Shown: piece by piece, positions 1 to 7,250 of the stretch
How positions within the stretch are numbered: position 1 is the first letter of the stretch
Layout of the letters: each line of letters opens with the position of its first letter
Source of the DNA: an uncultured Eubacteriales bacterium
Lineage (GTDB): Bacteria; Bacillota; Clostridia; Oscillospirales; Oscillospiraceae
Length of the DNA stretch: 16,202 nucleotides
NCBI GenBank assembly: GCA_900544945.1
Contig: UQXG01000034.1
Location: forward strand, 1 to 16,202
Reading direction: 5' to 3'
The notes under the pieces: model-generated
Database searches by the model: none
Told to the model about the DNA's origin: nothing
The model's input: the letters and a program-made list of their open reading frames with translations, nothing else
Translations under genes and position numbers: made by a program

Positions 1-32
1 ATTTATAAGGAAAGAAATCACAAAACAAGTCT

Positions 33-99
33 CATATGAACTCCATGCCCTTCAGACAATTAAAATCTTTTTAAAGATTTTAATTGGAGTTCAGTATGA
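33..99. repeat. Long AT-rich imperfect inverted repeat at the left edge
   Basis: Positions 57-70 are perfectly complementary to 73-86 (14 bp stem, core AAAATCTTT/AAAGATTTT, TT loop). An outer stem pairs GAACTC at 38-43 with GAGTTC at 87-92, leaving bases 44-56 bulged on the left arm. The flanks are also similar (CATATGAACTCC against the complement of GGAGTTCAGTATG). No gene is visible in 1-117. It could be a small palindromic mobile repeat, an operator or a terminator for a gene outside the window; a two-base loop and low GC make an efficient intrinsic terminator unlikely. Confidence 0.55.
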
Positions 100-107
100 C
101 AGCAGAA

Positions 108-137
108 AGCGGCGGGATTATGCCCCGCCGCTTTTTC
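108..137. terminator. GC-rich hairpin overlapping the tepA stop codon
   Basis: AGCGGCGGG at 108-116 pairs perfectly with CCCGCCGCT at 124-132 around a 7 nt loop. The tepA stop codon (118-120) lies in the loop. On the plus strand the stem is followed by TTTTT (132-136), so it is best placed to terminate transcription entering from the left. On the minus strand the downstream tract (TTTCTGC) is weak but it may still serve as the 3' end of tepA. Confidence 0.6.
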
Positions 138-816
138 TCTGCTTTGCGTCCTTCTCGATCATTCTGTGAAGCGTTGCCAGCGCGTCACTGAGCCCGCCCA
201 GCTTGTCAATGAGCCCCGAGGCCACCGCCTCCTTGCCATAGAGAATGGTGCCCACGTCCGTGGCCATTTCTCCGGTGGCCATCATATAGTGCTCGAAGCT
301 CTCCCGACTGATTTTGGAGTTGGCGGTGACAAAATCGGCGATCTGCTCCTGAATCCGCTGAAAATACCGAAAGGTCTGCGGTGCTCCCACCACCAGTCCC
401 GTCATGCGAACGGGATGGACCGTCATGCTGGCCGTGGGCGTAATAAAGGACTTTTTGGTGCATACTGCCAGAGGGATTCCGATGGAGTGTCCCCCGCCCA
501 GCACCAGAGAAACGGTGGGTTTTTTCATCCCCGCAATCATTTCCGCAATGGCAAGTCCCGCCTCAATGTCCCCGCCCACGGTGTTCAGAAGGAGCAGCAG
601 GCCGTCAATGTCGTCGCTTTCCTCAATTCCGGCGAGCAAGGGCAGCACATGCTCATATTTTGTGGTTTTTACCGTCTCCGGCGCCACCTGGTGTCCCTCC
701 ACCTGACCGATGATGGTCAGGGTGTAGATATTCCCCTTCTGGGATTTGGTAATGTCAGAGCCCAGTTCGACGATCTGCTCCCGCTCCTGTTTTTTCATTT
801 GCGCGTCGTTTTCCAT
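118..816 (-). CDS. tepA: TepA-type ClpP-like serine protease
   Basis: Predicted 232-residue cytoplasmic serine protease of the ClpP-like TepA (translocation-enhancing protein, YmfB-like) group of Firmicutes. The ClpP fold signatures are present: NTVGGD at 78-83, the nucleophile in GGGHSIGIP (Ser111), the catalytic His in TVHPVR (His134), and a late Asp in the MATDVGT segment (Asp187), followed by the usual ASGLIDKLGG ending. It differs from canonical ClpP by the HSIG context of the serine and by basic, polar ends. The family is linked to preprotein translocation or signal-peptide turnover in Bacillus, but the substrate is not certain. The start was chosen at 816, with a purine-rich GGGGGTG stretch just upstream. 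The gene is divergent from the deacylase gene and stands alone, unlike the true clpP at 6669-7250. Confidence 0.85.
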   Translation of the reverse strand: MENDAQMKKQEREQIVELGSDITKSQKGNIYTLTIIGQVEGHQVAPETVKTTKYEHVLPLLAGIEESDDIDGLLLLLNTVGGDIEAGLAIAEMIAGMKKPTVSLVLGGGHSIGIPLAVCTKKSFITPTASMTVHPVRMTGLVVGAPQTFRYFQRIQEQIADFVTANSKISRESFEHYMMATGEMATDVGTILYGKEAVASGLIDKLGGLSDALATLHRMIEKDAKQRKSGGA

Positions 817-832
817 AAAAACACCCCCGCAT

Positions 833-847
833 TTAGGGTATCCCTAA
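833..847. promoter_or_regulatory. 15-nt palindrome in the divergent tepA/ybaK promoter region
   Basis: TTAGGGTATCCCTAA is a perfect 6 bp inverted repeat around a 3 nt centre. It lies between the two divergent genes, 17 bases upstream of the tepA start codon. The symmetry and location suit a dimeric regulator binding site, but no regulator can be named. Confidence 0.35.
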
Positions 848-866
848 TTCTGCGGATAATTCCCTC

Positions 867-895
867 TTGCGCCGGGGCGAAAAAAGTCGTATAAT
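867..895 (+). promoter_or_regulatory. Candidate sigma-A promoter for the ybaK unit
   Basis: TTGCGC (867-872), a 17-base spacer and a perfect TATAAT (890-895). A start point near 902 would leave a leader of only about 10 nt before the ATG at 912. This supports the 912 start over the in-frame TTG at 867, which would be the -35 element itself. Confidence 0.6.
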
Positions 896-911
896 GTCAG
901 GCGGTGATATT

Positions 912-1385
912 ATGGCAACAAAAACAAATGCGGTCAGACTGGTAGAGCAGGCGAAAATTCCCTGCCGGGAGGCCTTCTACGAGTTTGACGAAAATGACCT
1001 CAGCGGTACCCACGCGGCAGACGCCATCGGCCTTCCCCAGGAGCAGGTTTTCAAAACCCTGGTGGCCCGGGGCGAAAAGACGGGCATCAATGTCTTCTGC
1101 ATTCCCGTGTGCTGCGAACTGGATCTGAAAAAGGCGGCCAAAGCCGCCGGGGACAAAAACATGGAGCTGGTGGCGGTGAAGGAGCTGTTGGGACTCACCG
1201 GCTATATCCGGGGCGGGTGCAGTCCTGTTGGCATGAAGAAAAAATACCCCACTTTTTTCGACGAAACCTGCGTACTCTGGGAGGAAATCGCGGTGTCCGC
1301 CGGAGCCAGAGGGCATCAGCTCGTCGTCCCGCCGGAGCCGCTGGCAGAGCTTGTGGGCGCAAAACTGCTGGATTTGGTAAAATAG
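912..1385 (+). CDS. ybaK: YbaK/EbsC-type Cys-tRNA(Pro) deacylase
   Basis: 157-residue trans-editing enzyme of the YbaK/EbsC family, which hydrolyses Cys mischarged onto tRNA-Pro by prolyl-tRNA synthetase in the cytoplasm. Family hallmarks are visible: HAADAIGLPQEQVFKTLV (34-51) with the conserved lysine at 48, an ELDLKKAAKA segment, and the glycine-rich signature GYIRGGCSPVGMKKK (97-111). Length matches the family (about 155-160). The start at 912 was chosen because the promoter -10 box lies at 890-895 and a GGCGGTGA element precedes the ATG. It shares an operon with the TSCPD gene, whose start is 23 nt downstream. A link between the two functions is not established. Confidence 0.9.
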   Translation: MATKTNAVRLVEQAKIPCREAFYEFDENDLSGTHAADAIGLPQEQVFKTLVARGEKTGINVFCIPVCCELDLKKAAKAAGDKNMELVAVKELLGLTGYIRGGCSPVGMKKKYPTFFDETCVLWEEIAVSAGARGHQLVVPPEPLAELVGAKLLDLVK

Positions 1386-1408
1386 CAAACAGAAAGGATA
1401 AGACAACT

Positions 1409-1654
1409 ATGTATCAGTATAAAACCAAAGGAACCTGCTCTCAGATGATCTATTTCGACATTGAGGACGGCAAGGTAAAGAACGTGGAATTTGTCGGCGG
1501 CTGCAACGGCAACCTGAAGGGCATCTCGCAGCTGATTGAGGGCATGGACGTGGACACGGTGATCTCCCGTCTGGAGGGCACCACCTGCGGCATGAAGCCC
1601 ACCTCCTGCCCCGACCAGCTGGCAAAGGCTCTGAAGCAGGCCAAAAACGCCTGA
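1409..1654 (+). CDS. Small TSCPD-domain protein (TIGR03905-like)
   Basis: 81-residue protein matching the small stand-alone TSCPD family found in Clostridia. It has the C-terminal signature TSCPDQL (65-71), GGCNGNLKGI (30-39) and four cysteines at 10, 32, 60 and 67, a spacing that would allow metal binding. The TSCPD domain is otherwise known from the C-terminus of class II (B12-dependent) ribonucleotide reductases, so a redox or metal role is plausible, but no function is established for the stand-alone form. An AAAGGAT ribosome binding site precedes the ATG at 1409. The overlapping longer frame starting at 1109 runs through the deacylase gene and is not a real extension. Transcription probably ends at the 1790-1826 hairpin. 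Confidence 0.88.
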   Translation: MYQYKTKGTCSQMIYFDIEDGKVKNVEFVGGCNGNLKGISQLIEGMDVDTVISRLEGTTCGMKPTSCPDQLAKALKQAKNA

Positions 1655-1713
1655 TTTTTCCGGAATACAGCAAAGGACTTTTCCAAAATGAGCGAAAGCC
1701 ATCGATAGAATCT

Positions 1714-1760
1714 GTAGGGGCGAGATTCGTCGCCTGCGGGCGGCCACTGGCCGCCCCTAC
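1714..1760. repeat. Palindromic intergenic repeat element
   Basis: GTAGGGGCG at 1714-1722 pairs with CGCCCCTAC at 1752-1760. Inside are two further hairpins: GGCGA/TCGCC (1719-1723 with 1730-1734) and GGGCGGCC/GGCCGCCC (1738-1745 with 1749-1756, ACT loop). This style of GTAGGGGCG... ...CGCCCCTAC element is one I associate with dispersed non-coding repeats in Oscillospirales genomes; that part is recollection, not a search. It lies in the 3' untranslated region of the plus-strand unit. Confidence 0.65.
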
Positions 1761-1789
1761 ATCTCCCAGACGTAGGATCCTATGATAGA

Positions 1790-1826
1790 GGGGCTGCTGC
1801 AAGCACATCTTGCAGCAGCCCCTTTT
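1790..1826 (+). terminator. Strong intrinsic terminator between converging genes
   Basis: GGGGCTGCTGCAAG (1790-1803) pairs perfectly over 14 bp with 1809-1822 across a CACAT loop, followed by TTTT. It terminates the ybaK-TSCPD transcript. Being nearly symmetric, it can also stop the minus-strand transcript whose last gene ends at 1833. Confidence 0.9.
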
Positions 1827-1832
1827 CCTACA

Positions 1833-2306
1833 CTAAGAGCAGATATTCTCCTGTTCATGCCGCAAACGCCACATTTCCCGCATCCGCTCCAGAAATTCCG
1901 GCAGATTTGCCGGGGAAACGACTTCCTTGGGATCCTCCGGCTGAAGCCAGGGAAGCTCCATTTCCCCGACCCACAGGAAAAAGCTGTCGTCCTCCTCCGC
2001 CCGTTCCGGTGCGATGGAAACCCCCTCCGCCGCCAGCGCATCGGTGCCCCACTTCACAATCTTTCCGATGACCCGATAACAGGCCAGATACACGGTGGGG
2101 GTAAAGGGCATCAATTCAGAAGGCCCCATGGGGTCAATGCCCATCCGGTTCAGTGCCACGCAAAGCCCCGGATATGTAATGGGCAGTGCCTCATAGTAGT
2201 TTTTGCAATAGGCGCAGCCGCAATGGTCGGCGGCATTGTCCCGGGTGTGAGCCCTGGTCTTCTCCACGTCCACCTGCACCACCCAATCCGCAAGTTCAAA
2301 CAGCAA
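1833..2306 (-). CDS. Uncharacterised protein with a CxCxxC motif
   Basis: 157-residue soluble protein of no recognised function. The clearest feature is DHCGCAYCKNYYEA (27-40), with Cys29, Cys31 and Cys34 closely spaced and His28 adjacent, which suggests metal binding. More cysteines are at 49, 76 and 156. It then has a mixed middle (PTVYLACYRVIGKIVKW), an acidic stretch and a tryptophan-rich segment (FFLWVGEMELPWLQPED, 109-125), ending in a charged helix. There is no signal peptide or membrane segment. The start is TTG at 2306: an AAAGGAG ribosome binding site lies inside the last codons of engB with an 8 nt spacing, and the gap to engB is only 5 nt, so it is translationally linked to engB. 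A conserved hypothetical is the honest label. Confidence 0.75.
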   Translation of the reverse strand: MLFELADWVVQVDVEKTRAHTRDNAADHCGCAYCKNYYEALPITYPGLCVALNRMGIDPMGPSELMPFTPTVYLACYRVIGKIVKWGTDALAAEGVSIAPERAEEDDSFFLWVGEMELPWLQPEDPKEVVSPANLPEFLERMREMWRLRHEQENICS

Positions 2307-2311
2307 GGCAG

Positions 2312-2896
2312 TTACTCCTTTACCGCACTCAGGATTCGGCGCACCAGTTCCTCCCGGCCGTCCCCCTTCTCCGCGGAGAAGGGAATGACAGGGCAGTCTT
2401 CCGGCAGACCCAAATCCCGGCGGATGACTTCCAGGTTGGGTTTCAGCTCACTTTTTTTCAGCTTGTCCATTTTGTTGGCCACCACCACAAAGGGACAGCC
2501 ACTGTCCAGGAACCAGTTTGCCATGGTGATATCGTTATTCGTAGGCGGATGCCGGTAGTCCACGATCAGCACCCCCAGGTCAATCCGCTGGGCGGCAAAA
2601 TAGTCCTCCATGAGCCTGCCCCACCGACCTTTCTCCTGCTGGGAGACCTTTGCAAAGCCGTAGCCCGGCAAATCCACCAGATAGCATTTCCGGTCGATGA
2701 CGAAGTAGTTCACATGGACGGTCTTCCCCGGCTTATCCCCTACCCTGGCAAAATTTTTCCGCTGAAGCAGCCGGTTGATCACCGAGGATTTTCCCACATT
2801 GGACTTTCCGGCAAAGGCGATCTCCGGCAGCCGATTTTTCGGAAAATCCCCGGTAGAAGCGGCGGAAATCAGGAATTCCACATTCTGAAAATTCAT
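2312..2896 (-). CDS. engB: Ribosome biogenesis GTPase EngB (YsxC/YihA)
   Basis: 194-residue TRAFAC-class GTPase needed in Firmicutes for late assembly of the 50S ribosomal subunit. All nucleotide-binding motifs are present: G1 GKSNVGKS (30-37), G2 threonine in PGKT (Thr59), G3 DLPG (75-78), G4 NKMD (141-144) and G5 FSAEKG near 173. The length matches the family, with no extra domains. The ATG at 2896 has a textbook GGAGG site 4-8 nt upstream and lies 9 nt after the lon stop codon. The lon-engB pair is the standard Firmicute order, so it is probably made from the lon transcript. Confidence 0.96.
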   Translation of the reverse strand: MNFQNVEFLISAASTGDFPKNRLPEIAFAGKSNVGKSSVINRLLQRKNFARVGDKPGKTVHVNYFVIDRKCYLVDLPGYGFAKVSQQEKGRWGRLMEDYFAAQRIDLGVLIVDYRHPPTNNDITMANWFLDSGCPFVVVANKMDKLKKSELKPNLEVIRRDLGLPEDCPVIPFSAEKGDGREELVRRILSAVKE

Positions 2897-2905
2897 ATTT
2901 CCTCC

Positions 2906-5311
2906 TTACTGCCGCAGTTGGGGCTTTCTGGGCTTTTTCACCAGCTCTCCGGGCAGCTCCGGAAGAATTCCGGAGGCGCACTCGGTCTGCCTGTTCAGAG
3001 CCGCGTCCAGCACCGTATCTACGGTCTGGGCGGTGATAAAATTCAGCTGACGGCGAACGGTCTGGTCGATTTCCTCCAGATCCCGCTCGTTGTCCGCGGG
3101 GATAATCACCGTCCGGATGCCGTGGCGCAGAGCCGCCATGGTCTTCTCCCGGAGGCCGCCGATCCGCATGACCCGACCCCGGAGAGAAATCTCTCCGGTC
3201 ATTGCCACATCCCGCCGGACAGACACGCCTGTCAGGGCGGAAACAATGGCCGTACACACCGTCACACCGGCCGAGGGGCCATCCTTGGGCACCGCCCCCT
3301 CCGGGAAGTGGACGTGGATGTCCTTGGTCTTATAGAAATCCGGGGCGATACCCAGCTTTCCGGCGTTGGCTCGGATGTAGCTCATGGCCGCATGGGCGGA
3401 TTCCTTCATCACATCGCCCAGGTTGCCGGTAAGCTCCAGCTTGCCGCTGCCGTCCATAACGCCGGCTTCAACTTCCAGGGTTTCGCCGCCCACGCTGGTC
3501 CAGGCCAGGCCTGTAACCAGGCCCACCTGATCGGTACAGGGCAGACGGTCAGGCACAAACTTCCGAACCCCCAAAAACTGCTCCAGATTGTTCGGAGTCA
3601 CTGCAATTTTCTTGGTCTCAGGGTCCTCCAGCAGCCGCATGGCAGTCTTCCGGCAGATTTCGCCGAAATCCCGTTCCAGGCTCCGGACACCGGATTCCCG
3701 GGTGTAGCAGGAGATGATCTCCCGCACCGCCTCGTCGGAGATGCGCAGCTGACTCTTTTTCAGGCCGTGCTTTTGCAGCTGCTTGGGAATCAGATGATTC
3801 TTGGCGATCATCAGCTTCTCCTCGTCGGTGTAGGAGCCCAGCTCGATGATCTCCATCCGGTCCAGCAGCGGCCGGGGCACGGTGTCCAGGGTATTGGCGG
3901 TGGTGATGAACAGCACATCGGAAAGATCATAGGGAATTTCCAGATAATGATCCCGATAAGTCCGGTTCTGCTCCGCGTCCAGCACCTCCAGCAGAGCCGC
4001 ACTGGGGTCGCCCCGGTAATCCGAGCCCATTTTGTCGATTTCGTCCAGCAGAAGCACCGGATTGCTGCTCCCGGCCTGGGTCATGGCATTCATGATCCGG
4101 CCAGGCATGGCTCCCACATAGGTCTTTCGATGACCCCGAATGTCCGCCTCATCGTGAACGCCGCCCAGGGAAACTCTCGCCATTTTCCGGTTCAGTGCCT
4201 TGGCAACGGAATAGGAAACAGAGGTCTTGCCCACGCCGGGAGGCCCCACCAGACAGAGAATCTGAGGCGGCATCTCCGGGGCGGTCTGGCGGACGGCAAT
4301 GGCCTCCAGAATCCGCTCCTTCACCTTCTCCATGCCGAAGTGATCCTTATCCAGAATCCTCCGGGCAGCGTTCACGTCCAGCCGCTCCTTGGTTCTGACG
4401 TTCCAGGGCAGCTCCAGCACCGTGTCCAGATAATTGCGCAGAACCGCCCCCTCGGAAGAGCCGAAGGGCTGCTTTTTCAGCCGCTCCACGTCCTTGAGAA
4501 GCTTCTTTTCCACGTCCTTATCCAGTTTCAGGCCCTGGATTTCCGCGGCGTAGCTTTCACACTCGTTTTCGTCCTCGCCCTCGCCCAGCTCGTCCTGAAT
4601 TACCTTGATCTGCTCACGCAGATAGTAATCCCGCTGATTTTTGTCCATGACCTCCTTGGTCTTTTCCTGAATCTCCGATTCCAGATTCAGCATTTCCACC
4701 TCCCGGTGAAGAAGCCGCAAAGCCATTTCCAGTCGGCGGACGGGGTTCAGCTGGCACAGCAGCTTTCCCTTGTCCGGGAACTCAATGCCGGAATTCTGGG
4801 CAATGCTGTCGGCGATATAGCCGCAGCTGTTGCTTGCCATCATGTGCAGATACACCGCCTGGGCTGGATGCTCGGACATCTGCAAATACAGCCCATACAG
4901 GTTATTGGCCTCCCGGCGCAGGGCCTGGGCGCGCATGGAGTCCCCTTCCTCCGGCTCCGGCACAGCCTCAACGGTACCAGCCAGGTAAGGCTCGGACTGG
5001 GACACCTCGGTAATTCTGCCCCGGCACAGGCCGGTGACCAGAATCCGCAGATTCTCCCCCTGGGGCCGCAGCACCTGCTTGACCTTGGCCACGGTACCCA
5101 CGGCGTACAGGTCTTTCAGCTTCGGGTCGTCCACCAGCAAATCCTTCTGGGGTACCAGAAACAGGGTCTGATCCTCCTTCATGGCCGCTTCCAGCGCCAG
5201 CACGGACTTGGCCCTGCCCACATCGAAATGTACCGTCTGATCCGGGAATACCGCCAGCCCCCGCAGAGCCAGAATCGGCAGCTTGCCCGCATACAATTTT
5301 TCATCCTTCAA
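2906..5311 (-). CDS. lon: ATP-dependent protease LonA
   Basis: 801-residue cytoplasmic AAA+ serine protease that degrades misfolded and regulatory proteins. Domains in order: N-terminal substrate domain (from LPILALRGLAVFP, 11-23) to about 205; a coiled-coil linker to about 300; AAA+ module with Walker A GPPGVGKT (356-363) and Walker B LLLDEIDK (420-427); protease domain with KDGPSAG (Ser680) and the REK lysine (Lys723), the expected Ser-Lys dyad. The start is TTG at 5311, preceded by AAAGGAGGGG with 7-9 nt spacing; no nearer ATG fits. The usual C-terminal domain is followed by a short basic tail (VKKPRKPQLRQ). The gene begins immediately after the clpX terminator, with no room for a promoter in the gap, so expression needs read-through or a promoter inside clpX. 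Confidence 0.96.
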   Translation of the reverse strand: MKDEKLYAGKLPILALRGLAVFPDQTVHFDVGRAKSVLALEAAMKEDQTLFLVPQKDLLVDDPKLKDLYAVGTVAKVKQVLRPQGENLRILVTGLCRGRITEVSQSEPYLAGTVEAVPEPEEGDSMRAQALRREANNLYGLYLQMSEHPAQAVYLHMMASNSCGYIADSIAQNSGIEFPDKGKLLCQLNPVRRLEMALRLLHREVEMLNLESEIQEKTKEVMDKNQRDYYLREQIKVIQDELGEGEDENECESYAAEIQGLKLDKDVEKKLLKDVERLKKQPFGSSEGAVLRNYLDTVLELPWNVRTKERLDVNAARRILDKDHFGMEKVKERILEAIAVRQTAPEMPPQILCLVGPPGVGKTSVSYSVAKALNRKMARVSLGGVHDEADIRGHRKTYVGAMPGRIMNAMTQAGSSNPVLLLDEIDKMGSDYRGDPSAALLEVLDAEQNRTYRDHYLEIPYDLSDVLFITTANTLDTVPRPLLDRMEIIELGSYTDEEKLMIAKNHLIPKQLQKHGLKKSQLRISDEAVREIISCYTRESGVRSLERDFGEICRKTAMRLLEDPETKKIAVTPNNLEQFLGVRKFVPDRLPCTDQVGLVTGLAWTSVGGETLEVEAGVMDGSGKLELTGNLGDVMKESAHAAMSYIRANAGKLGIAPDFYKTKDIHVHFPEGAVPKDGPSAGVTVCTAIVSALTGVSVRRDVAMTGEISLRGRVMRIGGLREKTMAALRHGIRTVIIPADNERDLEEIDQTVRRQLNFITAQTVDTVLDAALNRQTECASGILPELPGELVKKPRKPQLRQ

Positions 5312-5318
5312 GGGTTTT

Positions 5319-5342
5319 CCCCTCCTTTTGCAAAAAAGGGGG
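5319..5342 (-). promoter_or_regulatory. Possible lon RBS-masking hairpin exclusive with the clpX terminator
   Basis: In the transcript, the 3' arm of the terminator plus its U-tract (CCCCCUUUU, minus strand from 5342) can pair with AAAAGGAGGGG, which is the lon ribosome binding site (5319-5329). The stem would have four A-U and five G-C pairs, one bulged A and a UUGC loop. Because it uses the same bases as the terminator's 3' arm, only one of the two hairpins can form at a time. This is an inference from base complementarity; C/U-rich terminator tails can pair with a purine-rich ribosome binding site by chance. Confidence 0.35.
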
Positions 5343-5362
5343 TAGTCTCGGCTACCCCCTTT
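5332..5362 (-). terminator. Intrinsic terminator between clpX and lon
   Basis: On the minus strand AAAGGGGGTAG (5362-5352) pairs with CTACCCCCTTT (5345-5335) around a 6 nt loop and runs directly into a T tract (TTTTTT at 5337-5332). It starts 4 nt after the clpX stop codon, so it should end much of the clpP-clpX transcript before lon. Confidence 0.85.
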
Positions 5363-5365
5363 CGG

Positions 5366-6634
5366 TTATCGTTTGCCAGAGAGCTTCTTTTCTCTGGGGT
5401 GTGCGGCATCGCGCACGATTTGGGGCTCCGCGCCGTCCACAGCCTCCGGGGTGATGATGACCTTCTGAATGGAAAGATCCGAGGGAATCAGATACATGAT
5501 TCCCGTCATGATCTTCTCCATGATTGCCCGCAGACCCCGGGCGCCGATCTGACGGTCGATGGCCTTCTGAGCAATCAACAGCAAGGCTTCGTCCGTGACC
5601 TCCAGCTGAACGCCGTCCATGTTCAGGAGAGCCTGGTACTGCTTGGTCAGCGCATTCTTCGGCTCCACCAGAATCCGCACCAGATCGTTCTGTGTCAGGC
5701 TCTTCAGGGTGGTGATTACGGGCATACGGCCCACCAGCTCCGGAATAATGCCGAATTTCAGCAGATCGTGAGGCTCCACCTGGGTAAACAGGGTACCCAC
5801 ATCCCGCTGCGCTTTGCTCTGCACGGGAGCGTCAAAGCCGATGGCGCTCTTGTCCGTCCGCTTTTCGATGATCTTATCCAGGCCGTCGAAAGCGCCGCCG
5901 CAGATGAACAGGATATTGGTGGTATCCACCTGAATCATCTCCTGCTGGGGATGCTTCCGGCCTCCCTGAGGCGGCACGTTGGCCACGGTGCCCTCCAGAA
6001 TCTTCAGCAGTGCCTGCTGAACACCTTCGCCGGACACGTCCCGGGTGATGGAGGTGTTCTCGCTCTTTCGAGCGATTTTATCCATCTCGTCGATGTAAAT
6101 GATGCCCCGCTGGGCAAGCTCCACATCAAAGTCCGCCGCCTGCAAAAGCCGCAGCAGGATATTTTCCACATCGTCGCCCACATAGCCCGCTTCCGTCAAA
6201 GTGGTGGCGTCGGCAATGGCGAAGGGGACGTTCAGAATCTTTGCCAGGGTCTGGGCGAACAGAGTCTTGCCGCTGCCTGTGGGGCCGATGAGCAAAATAT
6301 TGCTCTTCTGCAGCTCCACCTCGGAATCCGCCCCCAGGTAAATCCGCTTATAGTGGTTGTACACCGCCACGGACAGGGCTACCTTCGCGTCGTCCTGACC
6401 GATGATGTACCGATCCATAAAGGACTTCATTTCCATGGGCGTGGGCAGATTCTCCGGAGCCTTCAGTGCCTCCGGAGTATCCAGATCATATTCCTCCCGC
6501 AGCAGATCGCTGCAGGCCTGCACGCAATCGCTGCAAATATACACCCCAGGCCCGGCAATCAGCCGGGATGTCTGATTCTCCCGCTTACCGCAGAAGCTGC
6601 AGCGAATCGGCGGCTGCTCGTTATTCTTTGCCAT
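5366..6634 (-). CDS. clpX: ATP-dependent unfoldase ClpX
   Basis: 422-residue AAA+ unfoldase that recognises tagged substrates and threads them into ClpP. The N-terminal C4 zinc domain uses Cys12, Cys15, Cys34 and Cys37. Walker A is GPTGSGKT (117-124), Walker B is IIYIDEMDK with Asp182/Glu183, and the pore segment GYVG is at 150-153. The IGF loop that docks on ClpP is at 265-267, and the arginine-sensor region ends with ARGLR. Length is normal. The ATG at 6634 follows a GAGG element at about 10 nt. clpP lies 34 nt upstream on the same strand without a terminator between, so the two are co-transcribed; a strong terminator follows. Confidence 0.97.
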   Translation of the reverse strand: MAKNNEQPPIRCSFCGKRENQTSRLIAGPGVYICSDCVQACSDLLREEYDLDTPEALKAPENLPTPMEMKSFMDRYIIGQDDAKVALSVAVYNHYKRIYLGADSEVELQKSNILLIGPTGSGKTLFAQTLAKILNVPFAIADATTLTEAGYVGDDVENILLRLLQAADFDVELAQRGIIYIDEMDKIARKSENTSITRDVSGEGVQQALLKILEGTVANVPPQGGRKHPQQEMIQVDTTNILFICGGAFDGLDKIIEKRTDKSAIGFDAPVQSKAQRDVGTLFTQVEPHDLLKFGIIPELVGRMPVITTLKSLTQNDLVRILVEPKNALTKQYQALLNMDGVQLEVTDEALLLIAQKAIDRQIGARGLRAIMEKIMTGIMYLIPSDLSIQKVIITPEAVDGAEPQIVRDAAHPREKKLSGKR

Positions 6635-6668
6635 GCACCTGGTACCTCGTTTCTACGTTAATCTGTCT

Positions 6669-7250
6669 TTAGTGGTGCTCCAGCACCCGATCGATCAGGC
6701 CGAAGGCCTTGGCCTCATCGGCAGTCATGAAATTATCCCGCTCACAGGCGGCGGCAACGGTTTCCAGGGGCTGTCCGCAGTTCTCGGACAGAATCCGGTT
6801 CATCCGCTCCTTAATGGTCTGCAAGCGCTTCATGTGGATGGCCATATCCGTGATCTGACCCTGGGTGCCAGCGGAGGGCTGGTGAATCATGATTTCGGAA
6901 TTGGGCAGAGCCATCCGCTTGCCCTTGGCACCGGAACTCAGCAGGAAAGCACCCATAGAGGCCGCCATGCCAACGCAAATGGTGGCTACATCGCACTTGA
7001 TGTACTGCATGGTGTCGTAGATGGCCATACCTGCCGTGACGCTACCGCCGGGGCTGTTGATATAAAACTGGATATCCTTGTCCGGATCCTGAGCCTCCAG
7101 ATACAGAAGCTGGGCGACCACCAGGGAAGCGGTGGTGTCATTGACCTCCTCGGACAGGAAAATAATACGGTCATTCAGCAGACGGGAGAAAATGTCATAG
7201 CTGCGCTCGCCGCGGCTGGTCTGCTCAACAACATAGGGAACTAAACTCAT
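6669..7250 (-). CDS. clpP: ATP-dependent Clp protease proteolytic subunit ClpP
   Basis: 193-residue serine peptidase that forms the tetradecameric chamber docked by ClpX. The catalytic triad is Ser98 (GMAASMGA), His123 (IMIHQP) and Asp172 (ERDNFMTADEA); INSPGGSV is at 65-72. The N-terminus MSLVPYVVEQTSRGERSYDI is typical of mature or near-mature ClpP, so the start is placed at 7250. The in-frame ATG at 7268 is rejected because the ribosome binding site AAAGGAGA lies between the two and is correctly spaced (8 nt) for 7250. It is the second gene of the tig-clpP-clpX series and probably has its own promoter or receives read-through from tig. Confidence 0.97.
   Translation of the reverse strand: MSLVPYVVEQTSRGERSYDIFSRLLNDRIIFLSEEVNDTTASLVVAQLLYLEAQDPDKDIQFYINSPGGSVTAGMAIYDTMQYIKCDVATICVGMAASMGAFLLSSGAKGKRMALPNSEIMIHQPSAGTQGQITDMAIHMKRLQTIKERMNRILSENCGQPLETVAAACERDNFMTADEAKAFGLIDRVLEHH

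Noticed and set aside
867..911. N-terminal extension of the deacylase from TTG at 867
   Set aside because: This stretch contains the -35 and -10 boxes, and family length fits the ATG at 912.
2186..6661. A 1491-codon open frame on the plus strand, antisense to engB, lon and clpX
   Set aside because: It is a by-product of the biased third-position composition of the real genes. The product is His/Gln/Leu-rich with no domain, no ribosome binding site, and it crosses three gene boundaries including a terminator. The minus-strand genes are unambiguous.
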